The position numbers were made by a program, and so were the translations under genes. Under the pieces are notes generated by a model, which saw only the letters and a list, made by a program, of their open reading frames with translations, was not told the DNA's origin and did not search any database. This document shows positions 46,926 to 58,930 of a DNA stretch of 64,000 bases, piece after piece; position 1 is the first letter of the stretch, and every line of letters starts with the position of its first letter. The stretch comes from Boswellia sacra (taxonomy: Eukaryota; Streptophyta; Magnoliopsida; Sapindales; Burseraceae): assembly GCA_013180625.2 (NCBI GenBank), contig SNVD02015005.1, forward strand, positions 30,369 through 94,368, given 5' to 3'.

Positions 46926-47734
46926 TATCACTTTATTGGAAAAAAATATGCCACAAATACAAATCAATAACAATAATATAGCAGAACAATCAAACCTTTT
47001 CCCTCTTTTTGTGCAATTAAATGAGCTAGCAAACCAATAAACAAAGGAAGGAAACAAAAAGGATAGAGCAGGACTTGAAGGAATTGGAAAATGAATTACA
47101 AGGTTTTCAAGAAGTGAAAAATGAAAAATTTCCAGATTGCGCTGTTTGTTCGATTAATTGCAACTTAATTTTAAATGTCAAATGGTCTGAAATAACAAAA
47201 ATCTAAAACATACTATGTAAGATGCCTTTACATCATTTTATGTTAAATTTCTTTATTGGTATTATATTATGTTTTTTCATCTCGTAATTGATATTCTGAC
47301 CGAGAAAACTCAAGAATAAATTAATAAATTACCTAAACTGCTACTTTTATTAGAAGTATGTACTCTTTTACAAGTTTCTGTTGGTCCTATTTTTATATCT
47401 TAAAGTAACTTTCTAGTCGTCTTTTTCGCGGTCCTATTGGTGCACAAACGATAGCAACCAGCCAACTGTTATTGATTGATTCTTTTGCACTAAATTGTTA
47501 CCATATTTCTATTTAGTGAGAATAATCAATTGTATGATTTTGTTGTATTTGCAGTGTTCGGTTAGGGGGTGTTTGTTTTTATAACTTGACATTGAATATC
47601 AGATATTTTATTTGTATAAGATAAACTATAATTTTTGGCTTTTATATATCTAATGTGAAAGTCTGGATGATTCTCCTTCCAAAAATATTTTTACAAAATA
47701 TGTCTATTTCCTATTATGGCTTTTTTCTATGATT

Positions 47735-48356
47735 TATATATTTGTCAAATCGAATAGTAGAGAGATTAAAGATTAGAGAGTTTATATGCTTATTATTTTA
47801 TGTTCATGAAAATGGTATATTTTTACTAAAACTATTATTCTTTAACAAAATTTAATAATTTCATCAATATAAAAATCTCAAAATGATTTTAAATAACGGA
47901 ATATTGTAATTATTACTTTTCTACATATTTTTGTGTACATATCATCGAATGATTAAACTATCAAAGAATTCATTTTATGATATGACCAATTGAGTTACAA
48001 CTTTTCTTAGCATTAAAACTATGATTAATATATTTCATAAACATTTATGAGTATATATATGTGTGTGTGAAAATATAGATTTTAAATATTAAAAAAAAAA
48101 GGTTATTCAGACTTTTGCATTCAAAACATTCAATCTTCAAAGAAAATTTGACCTTGCTATTGAATTTTATTAATTTTTAAATATATATATATTTGTTAAA
48201 CTAATAGATTAAAGCATACACCAAAAGGTAAGGCTATGACAATAATTTAATTTCTATTTGATTTGATCCTCGAATTTTCACAAATAATTTTATAGAATTA
48301 ACAAAATTAAGTAGATTATACTCGAAGTTAGTTAAAAATATCGTAAAAACAAAAAT
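47735..48356. repeat. Upstream copy of a ~622-bp direct repeat flanking the LURP-one-related gene
   Basis: Begins near ATATATTTGTCAAATCGAAT and ends near GTTAGTTAAAAATATCGTAA. It aligns along its whole length with 49,655-50,276 (offset 1,920), including CTATTATTCTTTAACAAAAT and CACCAAAAGGTRAGGCTRTG. It looks like the 3' flank of the gene, so the gene unit was probably duplicated in tandem and the upstream gene body lost. Confidence 0.85.
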
Positions 48357-48400
48357 GTGATTCGCTAGAAGACGAGCTTTCGAGAGATAGATTTATAGGA

Positions 48401-48410
48401 ATATAAAAAG
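48401..48410 (+). promoter_or_regulatory. Probable TATA box of the LURP-one-related gene
   Basis: ATATAAAAAG lies about 198 bases upstream of the first ATG. It leaves room for a leader of about 160 bases. Confidence 0.5.
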
Positions 48411-48598
48411 TGACTAGCCAAAAGAAGCTGCTTTAATTTGTATTCAGTGGCTTGGCTCTCTTTGAAACTTATCCGAACCCTCACCCACACCCAATTTGAT
48501 TTTTCTCCCTCAATTTTGATGCAGCCGCCGACTAACGCTTGATAATTTTATATAAGAATCCTCACAGAAGGATTTCCCAGCAAAACGCAAAGCAACGC

Positions 48599-49630
48599 AT
48601 GCAAAGTCCATCAATCCCCTCACTCTCAGTCTCAATGGAACGTTTAACCTCTACTTCACCACCACCACCACCACTAGGCTATACGTCAGTATCTAATAAG
48701 CCATTAGATTATCCACCGGTAAATTTTCCACCAACAGCTTATCCAACAGTAGCTAATATACCAGTAGCTTATCCCATTACTAGCGTTTCAATTGTGAGCC
48801 CTCAGTTTTGTGCTCACAATTATCCTGTTGATCTTGCAATTGTGAGAAAGTTGACCATAACCGGTGGCAACTTTGTTGTTCAAGACATGAACGGCAACAT
48901 CATTTTCAATGTAAAAGCTGCCCTGTTAGGCATTCGTGAACGCCGCGTTTTAGTTGATGCTGCTGGAAATCCCATTGTCACTCTACGAAAGAAGGTCTGA
49001 CATGGAACCTTACATGTTCAACTATGTAAAGCTTACGCCAAGTTACTGATTTTCAACTCATTACTTGTTTGATTTATGCAGATAATGACAGCTCATGATA
49101 GATGGCAAGCTTTCAGGGGAGATAGTAAAGACCCCAGGAACCTAATCTTTTCTGCTAAACGATCTTCAATGTTCCAATCAAAGACCACGTTAGACGTGTT
49201 CTTAGCAAACAACACACAGGAGAACGTTTGGGACTTCAAGGTCAAAGGAAGTTGGCTGCAACAATCTTGTGTTGTCTATGCTGGAGAGTCCACCACAGTT
49301 GTTGCACAAGTAAGACTTTTCGTAAAATAAATAAATAAAGTTATTCCTTCCCTATTAATTATACAAGTGAGACACTAGTTACTCTCTATCATCACAGTCT
49401 ATCTCGTCTTTTACTGGTGAGCCGTAAACTAACTCAATTGCTTCTTTGACATGCAGATGCATAAGAAGCGCACAGTTCAAAGCATCTTGCTTGGAAAGGA
49501 GAAATTCATGGTCACAGTGTACCCTAACAAGGATTATGCTTTCATAGTAGCCCTTATTGTAATACTTGATGCAATTAATAGGAAAAATTATAACGATTAC
49601 ACCGATATTGTATCGACCTTTGGGGCTTGA
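48599..49630 (+). CDS. LURP-one-related protein (Tubby C-terminal-like fold)
   Basis: Three exons: 48,599-48,994, 49,082-49,309 and 49,457-49,630, all phase 0 with GT/AG borders, giving about 265 residues. I chose the first ATG in frame (MQSPSIPSLSVSMERL); the ATG at 48,635 is an alternative (253 residues). Residues about 20-75 are Pro/Tyr-rich (SPPPPPLGY, then YP repeats). The LOR domain follows: LTITGGNFVVQDMNGNIIFN, RRVLVDAAGNPIVTLRKK joined to IMTAHDRWQAFRGDS, then VKGSWLQQSCVVYAGEST, and at the end KFMVTVYPNKDYAFIVALIV, ILDAIN. This covers the whole family domain. Members adopt a Tubby-like beta-barrel. Arabidopsis LURP1 is needed for full basal defence against an oomycete, but most members lack a known role. 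No disabling change was seen. Direct repeats flank it. Confidence 0.92.
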
Positions 49631-49654
49631 GTGATTGTAATCATATCGTAATTC

Positions 49655-50276
49655 TAATATTTGTTAAATTGAATATTAGAGAGATTAAAGATTAGTGAGT
49701 TTATATGATTATTATTTTATGTTCATGAAGACTGTACATATTTACTAAAACTATTATTCTTTAACAAAATTAAATAATTTCATCAACATAAAAATCTCAA
49801 AACATAATGATTTAAATAATGGCATAGTGTAATTATTACTTTCTCTATATGTATTTATATATGTATCATCAAACGATTAAATTATCGAACAATTCATTTA
49901 TGATATAACCAATTAAGTTACAATTTTTCTTAGCATTAAAACTAGGACTTATATATTTCATAAACATTTATAAGTGTGTATGTGTTTGAGTATATGCCAT
50001 AATATTGATTTCAAATATTTTAATTTCGGGTTAAAAAAGGGTCATCCAGATTTATGCATCCAAATACATCAATCTTCAAATAAATTTTGACCAAGCTATT
50101 GAATTTTATTTTTTTCTAAAACTACTGGATTAAAGCATGCACCAAAAGGTGAGGCTGTGACAATAATTTAATTTCTTTTTGATTCGATACTCAAATTTTC
50201 ACAAATAATTGTATATAATTAACCAATTAAGTAGATTATGCTTGAATTTAGTTAAAAATATAATAAAAACGAAAAT
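49655..50276. repeat. Downstream copy of the ~622-bp direct repeat flanking the LURP-one-related gene
   Basis: Starts 25 bases after the gene's stop codon and matches 47,735-48,356. It includes the likely 3' untranslated region of the gene. Confidence 0.85.
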
Positions 50277-50495
50277 ATTTTATGAAGAAGTTGAGTAAAT
50301 ATTTTTTTTTAAAAAAATCCTTTATAAATATCTCAATTTTTTTAAGTTTATGAATTTTATGAATTTTTATTTATAATACTAATTTTTAATGAATTTTTAT
50401 TTATAATTTTTAATTAAGGATTATTTATTCTAAAAGTATCTCAATTCTTTCAAAATGTTTCTGATAAATAAAAATTATTCTAAAATTATTCTCGA

Positions 50496-51597
50496 AATTT
50501 TCGGGTCGAGGCCGGGCCGGGTAATTTCATTCCGGGCCCGGGTATATTAATTCCCTGGAATAATCCCCAGATTTTTTAATTATGTTTTTTATTTAAAAAA
50601 ATTGTACTTATATTTGTTTTTGCGAGCTTTTACTGAAGCGGTCGATGTAGCTTAGTGCTGTGGTACTCCCTGAACATTCTTACACATGTAGACTAGCTGG
50701 ACATATTTTTTTTTTCCATCCTCTATTGTCTACAATTAAAAAAATGCTGCATTTCCAAGCTCTTAACAACTCCACCTCTGTCAATGTTTAGATATCCTCT
50801 ATTGTCTATAATTCACTTGCCATTTGCTTCAACCTGCAAATACAAGGTCGTTACAGTTAAATATGATGCAAATTGGCAAAAAAAACATAGCTAAAACAAG
50901 CACTTACCAAAAACCTCGACAAAACTCGACGTGCTCGATAGAGCTCGACACGACTCGACATATAAGTGTCGAGTGTCGGATGATGCATCCGACACTTGAT
51001 GTCTTCGAAAATAGACTGATATCGAGTGTCGGTTGTGAATCCGACATGACTCGACATGTAAGTGTCGAGTGTCGGATGATGCATCCGACACTCGATGTCT
51101 TCTAAAATAGACTGATATTGAGTGTCAGTTGTGAATCTGACACGACACTTTCTACGTAAAATGCTATTGAGTGTCAGATTCTATTATGTCGAGTGTCGGA
51201 TTTCATGCTTTCGAGTGTCGGATTTCATGTTGTCAAGTATCAGATTCCGTCGAGTGCCGGATTTTATATTGTCGAGTGTTGGATTCTATGCTGTCGAGTG
51301 TCGGATTTCATGATGTCGGGTGTCGGATTTCATGATGTCGGGTGTCGAATTCCGTCGAGTGTCGAATTTTATATTGTTGTAAATTAAATAAATTAAATAA
51401 AATATATTTTTATATTTATTCCGGGTCGGGGCCGGGCCGAGGAGCCTAGTCCCCGACCCCTGCCCGGCCCCAGGCGTTCCCCAGGATTCCTCTCCCCATC
51501 CCCGGCCAATCTCCCTGGAAATCCAGGCGATTCCCCGACAATACAGGGCCGGGGATCCGGATACCTAGCCCCGCCCGGGTAATTTTGACATCCCTAC
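50496..51597. mobile_element. Possible DNA-transposon remnant with GC-rich ends and internal tandem repeats
   Basis: A GC-rich segment (CGGGTCGAGGCCGGGCCGGG) near 50,500 and a longer one at 51,420-51,590 (GGGTCGGGGCCGGGCCGAGG) enclose AT-rich sequence and tandem repeats. The right end reads GGGTAATTTTGACATCCCTA; on the minus strand this starts TAGGGATGTCAAAATTACCC, like the ends of plant hAT elements. A matching left terminus was not found, so the class is tentative and no transposase is present. Confidence 0.4.
50910..51375. repeat. GTCGAGTGTCGG tandem repeats with hairpin potential
   Basis: The left part has two 96-base units (GTGTCGAGTGTCGGATGATG at 50,966 and 51,062). Each contains the inverted repeat AGTGTCGGAT-gatgc-ATCCGACACT. 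The right part (about 51,180-51,370) is about nine degenerate ~20-25-base units of GTCGAGTGTCGGATTTCATG type. Open frames across it are repeat by-products. Confidence 0.88.
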
Positions 51598-51599
51598 GT

Positions 51600-51936
51600 A
51601 TGGAGTCCATGGCTGCACAAGAAACCAAAATATCAAACAGTGGACTTATCTCGATTAATTAAATATGCTATATATTTCCAATTTGGACATTATATTAGTT
51701 AATCAATTATTTAATTTTCATGAAGAATTCTAAACAAAAATATTAATTAAAGAAAGGCATGTTGCATCTACTGATGAAAGTGATATTCAACTACTCCACA
51801 ACAAAGAATGCTACATAAATTTCATTTTCGTCAAATTTAACTTAAAATTTGAATCATTTAGAAGTCAGCAAATATTAATCAAAGAAAGGCATGTATGCTG
51901 CTTAGAAATTTGGTTGTACCTATTCAGTATTTTAAG

Positions 51937-51970
<34 letters not shown>

Positions 51971-53920
51971 ATTACATGGGTTGTCACCAAATATACATAA
52001 TTAAATTTCTTCCTTCTTAATGTTATAATATGCGACTTAATCTTACCACTGATTGCAACATCCAACCACTATTGGGTTTTTTTTTTTTTTAATTATTAGA
52101 TTCTTTACACTTATCATGACCACACTAGTCTTATTAATTCTTTCTATTTAATACTAAACCATAATATCAAAAGCAATTCAATATAATGTCCAGCAGCATG
52201 CAGTTCTGTCTTGAATTCGTAACTAAGTAATTTAAACATATACTTAATGAATGGTCTACCACTAATATATTAACCTGTTCTCTAATAATTTTCTGGTGTA
52301 TACCAGGCCGTTATGATTCTCTCTTTTGGCAGGGAATTTTTAGTGCAACAACATGAAATTTGGAAATTTGGGAAAAATCAGAAGTAAAGTTTAACCGTGA
52401 AGTATAAATTATTCTAAAATTAATAAAGAGCAAGAAAATTATTAATTTAGATCTGTAATCGTAATTAACTTAGTCCACGGTTTCACAAGAAACTAAATTA
52501 AGAAAAAAAGAAAAACAAATTAAGGCTATTCAATATTGGTCGGCCGCTGCCTCATCTCACCATCTTGTAAGTACTACACGCTAACGGAATTAATTAATTG
52601 TAGATTGCCAACGTCAGATTACTTAGTTAATTAATTTTTAGGAAAAACTTCTAAACGAAAATCTAGATTGATGTTGAAAGTGTTATATAACTCCTCCACA
52701 ATAAAGAATGCCATATATCGATTTCAACAAACTTAGTTAATTAGCTTATCATTTGCATTTTCAGCAATCGGCAATAATCTCATTTTTAACAAGTTCAATC
52801 CTTTAATTTATCCCTAGAAATCATCAACAGAGGATAAAATTAATCTGTAATTTTCTTAGCTAATTAATTGTCACTTGATATAGTAGTCACAGAAATATCA
52901 TGCTAAACAAATAAGTTTATGCGTGGTTAATTAGTTTTTGTAGTCAACTAGTAATTATAAATCATTTTCGTTGCAGATTATAATTGTTAGTTGCAATCGT
53001 AGTTGCGACTCGTTAAATATATCAATTTTCATTTGTTTTGCTGAAAATATATCTGAGTAATTAAGAGATGAGTTGAAGGTCAGTTTATATCAGAATCTCG
53101 GTTAAGAAATGTTTTTATCAATAACTAATTCATTAGTTTGCATAGTTTCTAGATTCAAGACTTGTAATTTAGCTAAAAAATGTGAATTGATGAATAGAGG
53201 AAAATGATATAATTTTTTGCTTAATTAGATATGTTTAAACTTCAACTTTGAGTTTTTTCTTTATAATTTGTGTAATGTTTTAATGTCTCAAATAATTTGA
53301 TTAGCTGCAACTACTCTAAATAAAGAGTAGTTATTTAAGTTAATTGTACATCTAAAATTATTCCTAAATAAATATGAATAAAGAATATTATATCTATATC
53401 TCATTTACAATCAATTTATATTACAAATTGAGTTAACAAATTATTAATGGATTGATAATTGCTTGAGAAATGATCGGGTCTGTCCCGTTTCTCGAAAGAA
53501 GTTTTTATGGGATCCCTATCTACCAAAATTTTTAATATTTTGCAAACTCAGATTATTAGAAAAGCTGGTTGTAGATGAGTTCTAGGTGTAACATTACTCA
53601 CTAAATATTTTTATTTTTCTATCACTTTTAGTAACTTCTATTATTGCTTGAAAGCATCGGGCCTTCGCAATATATTGTACAAAACAATTGCGTTAGCCTT
53701 GTATTTATGGGCATCCCAAACCAATGTGATGTTGCCAAAGCAAGGGACACGAGACCATTAATTTGAGTGGCAATTTGTAATATGCTTGTAAGTTTTATTG
53801 CTAAGTGTGTGTGCCAGCTTCTTCACATGTGTATAAGCTATGTAGTGGCAAATCCATATTACTATAACACTTCCCCTTGAACTTCCACCACTTTAGAATA
53901 ATTATATTTGACTTTACTAA
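51600..53920. other. No gene recognised
   Basis: AT-rich intergenic sequence with an (AT)n run at about 51,940-51,968 and a poly-T run at 52,080. Diverged copies of the repeat words seen at 44.7-45.4 kb occur near 51,740-51,920 and 52,660-52,720. Confidence 0.5.
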
Positions 53921-53929
53921 GGAAAAATC

Positions 53930-55240
53930 CAATGAGATAAAAACCTAGTAAAACAACACAATAATATAATGAGACTTAAAGTGATGCAGTTGCCTTATTA
54001 AAAACCTTGCCAGGAAAGTCCAATGGGACAAAACCTAGTCAAAGGGAAAAAGAGTACGTAGCATATATGTTCGAGATATGCTTCCCTTGAAAAATGATTC
54101 TCTAATAGGTACTTCCCCTAATAGTGGCAAAAACAAATTGTGCTCAATCTACCAGAGAATTTCCTACAAAAATCAGTGTCCGATATACCGTATTAAGATG
54201 CAATTAGAAATATTTAAAAAAAAGCATGTCTAATTCTCTAGCACTTAGAAGCGTTAAATGTAATCGTGTTCACTACATATATATTTGACTCATCAATTTC
54301 ATATCTCTAGGGGAAATCTCTGTCCCATTAGTCAAGCTCCGTACAAGCTACATTGCATTCACAGATTATCAAGTAAGACGACTCAACCAAAATTTTTTTT
54401 CTATCATGGTCATGTCACGTTATTGCTAATGGATTACCTCTTGTTTCCACATCTCCATCGAAGAATCTTAGCCTCCTCAAGAGCTTTAGGTCCAACATTT
54501 TTGTCTCTACTAGGACAGAGTACTTTTAAGCCTCTGTAAGAGCGCATTTTGTCTCTACTAGGACAAAAAAGTATGTTAGCTCTCTGAGGGTTAACAAAAG
54601 GCATAGCTTGAGGACTTGTATCAACTTTGAGAGACTATGGAACCCAAATTCCCTTTTACAAGGAAAAAATCTGAGTTATATCCATATGTTTTACATATTG
54701 ACCAGTGGAATCAACAAATTTTTAGTTGGTGCATGGGTTCAAAAAAGATAATAATATTTATTATGAACAATAAACAAGAAACAGTAACAGAATTTATAAA
54801 TATAAACAAAAGTGATAAAATGTTCCTGATGATGGTGCTTCAGTCAACATCTTTGAAAAAATCTGCAACTACAAGATGAATCTTCTTTGGATTGTTAAAA
54901 TCTTCAAGAATATTTGTTTCAACATCCTTTCCTTTGTTTCTTCTAGATGCTTGGTAAAGTCTGCTAAATGTTGCAATGTGTGGTAACTACGTGTCTAATG
55001 ACCTTTTGCTCTACATCCAAAGTAAATGTCTTCATCAGTCTTGGAAGATATTTTTCTCTTATTCTTCTTGTCTTCAAAATTATCATTGTCTTCATCATCT
55101 TTAGAACTTTGTTCTTTGTTGTTTTTCTTGTTGTTTTGATGGTTAGAAGAATTATGACCATTTCTTTTACGATTTTACTATCTTGATCAAGTTTTCGGTT
55201 GCCGTTTTTGCTTTTGTAAGTGTTGGCATTCACGTCCAAA
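53930..55240 (-). mobile_element. Decayed Ty1-copia fragment (gag zinc-knuckle region and LTR-like sequence)
   Basis: On the minus strand, 55,240 to about 54,840 shows the charged linker and degenerate zinc-knuckle tail of a copia Gag (KGH, stop, TRSYHTLQHLADF; LYQASRRNKGKDVE; ILEDFNNPKK; VADFF) with several frame changes. About 53,990-54,060 carries a word common in plant copia elements (CCTTGCCAGGAAAGTCCAAT, GGGACAAAACCTAGTCAAAG). TTTTGTCTCTACTAGGACA is duplicated at about 54,498 and 54,548. The fragment is cut on the right by the gypsy LTR that begins at 55,275. No LTR pair was identified. Confidence 0.6.
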
Positions 55241-55274
55241 ATTGGTAATGAAGTAGTGCAACAAGATTAATGAT

Positions 55275-56688
55275 TGATAGGTGTTTATTTATGTATCATT
55301 TTCATATCAATTCATCTATGTTTCTTTGCTATAATCCTTGGTATTTTTATGTTTTTGTGTGGTTTTGATGTTTGTAGGAGTTTTGGAGGAACTTGCACCA
55401 AAGTGAAGTTAAACCCTTCATTTTCACCTCTGCTAGTCAACCATCTTCTCGGATTTAATTGTATTGATATACAATGAACCGGATAACATGTTATATACCG
55501 TTGGAAAGCTCTCGAAGTCTATTTTCTAGAGAAATTTACGGTTCATAAATCCATTCAGTGTACCGAAAGCTATAATCAAAATAGTGTGAGAAGTGTAGAA
55601 ATGTAATTCCACAAATCACTGTAGCATGTATAATACGGGACACTGTAGTAGGTTACTGTAGCAGAGTGTATAAACACATTTTAGGGTTTTATTTGAATAA
55701 CTTGAAGAGGGGAGAACGTGGTAGAGGCTGCAGCTCTGGATTTCTTTCACTTCTTGGAGTTCTTGAAGGAGAAAGAAAGCTTGGAAAGAGGAAGAACAAC
55801 AATCCTAAGAGATTTTCATCAAATTTGCTAAGTTTTTCCCTTCCCTTTCATTTTCTGGAATGTCTCCATATTGTATTGTATTTACCACGTTCTTAAACAT
55901 GTGTAACTGAATCTGAATTGGTTGAGGGTGATTTCAAAGCCCTTGATATGGTTTTTTGTGAGTTGATTGTGTAAGAAATTGTTATCCAATTCTCTAATTG
56001 AAGTTGTTTGCATTTTCCATATCTAATGCTTATGATTGCTTGCTGATTGTATTTGGGGTGGCCAACTGAATATAATCTGGTTGTTGTCTATTGCTAGATT
56101 AGAAATCTTGATTCGTAATTGTCATGAATTTTGAATCATTAGTAGCAAAATTGTGATCAGAGATTGCAATTGGAAAATACAACCTAGGTTAAATAATCCG
56201 AACTTGTGTGATTATTGCTTAGATCAACCGATCTTTCTCATCGTAATGCTTCCATTGAATTAAACTCAGAGAGCTTGTTCTAGGTTGTTTAATGGATAGA
56301 GATTAAATAAAGAGCCTGTTTTATTTAACAACAAAGTAAGGAAAGATTGAGGTAACAGAGCTTGTTGTTATCTACGGTTGATAACTTCAATGCTGTAATT
56401 GGATGACAATTCTACGATTAATTCGTAAATCCATATCTTGTGGTAGAGAATGATCCCTTAACCAGATTTCTCTCATTGATTTTTTCACTCAAATTAACTT
56501 TCTGTTTTGTTTTTCTTCATTTGCATTCTTAGTTCATTTAGTTAATCATTCAACAAAACCCCCCTTATTTAATTTATTGTTGCTGGAAATTAACAAATTC
56601 AATTAGAATCAATCCTCGTGGGAACGATATCTTACTCATCACTTTATTACTTGTGCGACTAGTATACTTGCTAGTTTCGAACGCATCA
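55275..56688 (+). repeat. Left LTR of the Athila-like element (~1.41 kb)
   Basis: Starts at or near TGATAGGTGTTTATTTATG and ends TTTCGAACGCATCA just before the primer site. A TATA-like TATAAACA is at 55,669. The start is placed by comparison with the right copy and may be off by a few bases. Confidence 0.8.
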
Positions 56689-56694
56689 AGTTTT

Positions 56695-56712
56695 TGGCGC
56701 CGTTGCCGGGGA
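56695..56712 (+). other. Primer-binding site, tRNA-Asp type
   Basis: TGGCGCCGTTGCCGGGGA, six bases after the LTR, is complementary to the 3' end of tRNA-Asp. This is the site used by Athila and several related plant gypsy elements. Confidence 0.9.
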
Positions 56713-56802
56713 TTGATTTTCTAATCGATTTGTTATTTTATTTTCATTGTTGATTCGTGTTTTTTTTTGTTTTTCTTTTCTGATTGTTTGTGTTTAGGCG
56801 AC

Positions 56803-58630
56803 ATGGCAGTAAACTTCCAACAATTCGGCATCAGATTTGAGCCATAACTACCATGGAGAGTAAATGAGGTAAGCACTCCGAACATTGAACAACAACTTTC
56901 TAAGCTAACCTCTCTTGTGGAAAACATGGCTGTAGGACATATTCAGAAACCTTATACATGTGGGGTATATTCTACCATGGAGCATCCAATGGACATGGAT
57001 CCAACTTTACAAGAAGAAGATATGGAACAAGCCAATGCCATGGTTGGATTTTTAGGACAATCAAGGCAATGGTATTATCCCTTCTCTAGTACTTATAATG
57101 CCGGATGGATAGATCACCCCAATTTTAGTTATGGGAATCATCAACCAATCGCCCTAAATGGCATACCAAATTGGCCACGAGGTTTCAATCAACCTAGAGT
57201 GCAGCAACCATTTCAAATGCAACCACCACCAATGCCACATCTAGCACCACAACCAGCTTCACAAAACTCAGGTATGTCTCTCCAAGATATTGTTAATGCA
57301 CTTGCCACTAACACAATGCAATTCCAGCAGGAAACTGGGGCAAGTATCTAAAACCTCGCAAATCAAATGGGACAATTGGCTACTAGCATGAGTAAATTCG
57401 AGGGCCAATGCTCAGAAAAATTATCTTCTCAAATGGTGATCAATCCAAGAGAGAATGCTTGTGCAATAACTTTGCGAAGTGGAGAGCAAATTCGAAGTGG
57501 AGAGCAAATGGAAACTGGGGCAAGTATCCAAAACCTGGCAAAGAAATCACAAACTGATGAAGGAGATGACACGACTTCCACCATGAACAAGACATCATCT
57601 TCTAAGGTAAATCTTAAGACTCCTATTCCTTCTTATGTTACTCCTCCACCTTTTCCTAGCAGATTTGCAAAATCAAAGGAGGAACAAGAACATGAAATCC
57701 TGGAGACTTTTCGTAAGATTAAGGTAAATATACCACTTCTGGATGCTATCGAGCAGGTACCTCGTTGTACAAAATGTCTCAAGGAGTTATGCACCAGCAA
57801 GAGAAAGTTAAAAGGAAATGAGAAAGTAAGTGTGGGGGAAAATGTTTCAGCTATTCTAGAAAGAAAAATTCCTCCGAAATGCAAAGATCCAGACTTCTAT
57901 GTCCTTAAAATAGAGGATGGGACATCTCCTAATCCAACACCGATTCTTTTAGGGAGACCATTCTCGAAAACTGCTAGAACAAAGATTGATGTTCATGATG
58001 GCACTCTCACCATAGAGTTTGATGGCAAGGTTATCCGTTTCAATATTTTTGAGGTAATGAGGTACCCTAGTGACTTACATTCTGTTTTTGCAGTTGACGT
58101 TATTGATTCTTTGCCACAATAATGTTTTGAGTTAACTCGCAAGAATGGATTAGATATAGCTATTAGTGAGCACATAGGGACAGAAAATTCTAAGGAATCA
58201 AGAATTTTTATACAAGTGTCCAAGCAAATGGAGGAAGCTGTGGCAAGCTTAGATGAGATCATAGCTATAACCACAAATAGGTATGATGTTTCGTACATTG
58301 AATTGCCTTTATCTAATGAGAAACTTCTTCCTTCTGTGATGAAAGCCAATACCTTGGAGCTTAAGCCACTTCCAGATCATTTGAAGCATGGATTCTTGGG
58401 TGAGAATGATACTTTGTCAATTATAATAGAAATGGGCCTTGCACCACTACAAGAAGAGAAACTCGTCCGAAGTACTTAGAGATCACAAAACAGCTATTGG
58501 GTGGACGATTGCGAACATCCAAGGCCCAACCATATGCATGCACCAATTCTTGTTGGAAAAAGGATCCAAGCCCACTAGAGAAGCACAGCGGAGATTGGAC
58601 CCTGCCATGATGGAACCAACGTCGGGCTGA
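56803..58630 (+). pseudogene. Athila-type gag/protease region, degenerate
   Basis: One frame starts at ATG 56,803 and reads to 58,479 through stops at 56,845, 57,349 and 58,120. Recognised pieces are a Pro/Gln-rich linker (PFQMQPPPMPHLAPQP), INPRENACAITLRSG, IPLLDAIEQVPRCTKCLKEL, KGNEKVSVGENVSAILERK and PILLGRPFSKTARTKIDVHD. Between PPKCKDP and FYVLKIEDG the retropepsin core with its catalytic DLGAS segment is deleted. A frameshift near 58,450 leads into VLRDHKTAIGWTIANIQG and EAQRRLDPAMM, the start of pol, which ends there. Gag would package RNA. This copy cannot make active enzymes. Confidence 0.88.
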
Positions 58631-58930
58631 GGACGTTAAACCAAGCGCTTATTGGGAGGCAGCCCAATTTTTTTGAAAAATAAATAAAAGAAAAGAACAG
58701 AAAAATAAAATAAGATAATAATGATCGATTTTTGTGTCTCGAGCAGATTCCTTTCGTAGGCCATCAAATTGATCAGGTTTTATCTCTCTTTGCCATCTGT
58801 CTTATTTGTTTTTTATATTTTTTTACTTGTTTTTTACTTTTGTTTGCTATTGTGTTGTTATCTCTTTTATGTGTCTTTAGTTTCGTTTCTGCTCTTTTCT
58901 TTTCCTTCCTTTTGTTTAATTTGATTATTC

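Noticed and set aside
50891..51105. Overlapping open frames on both strands around 50.9-51.1 kb
   Set aside because: They arise from the 96-bp inverted-repeat-containing tandem units and have no family match.
53930..55240. A full-length copia element
   Set aside because: Only a Gag tail and LTR-like words are visible; no LTR pair, primer site or pol was found.
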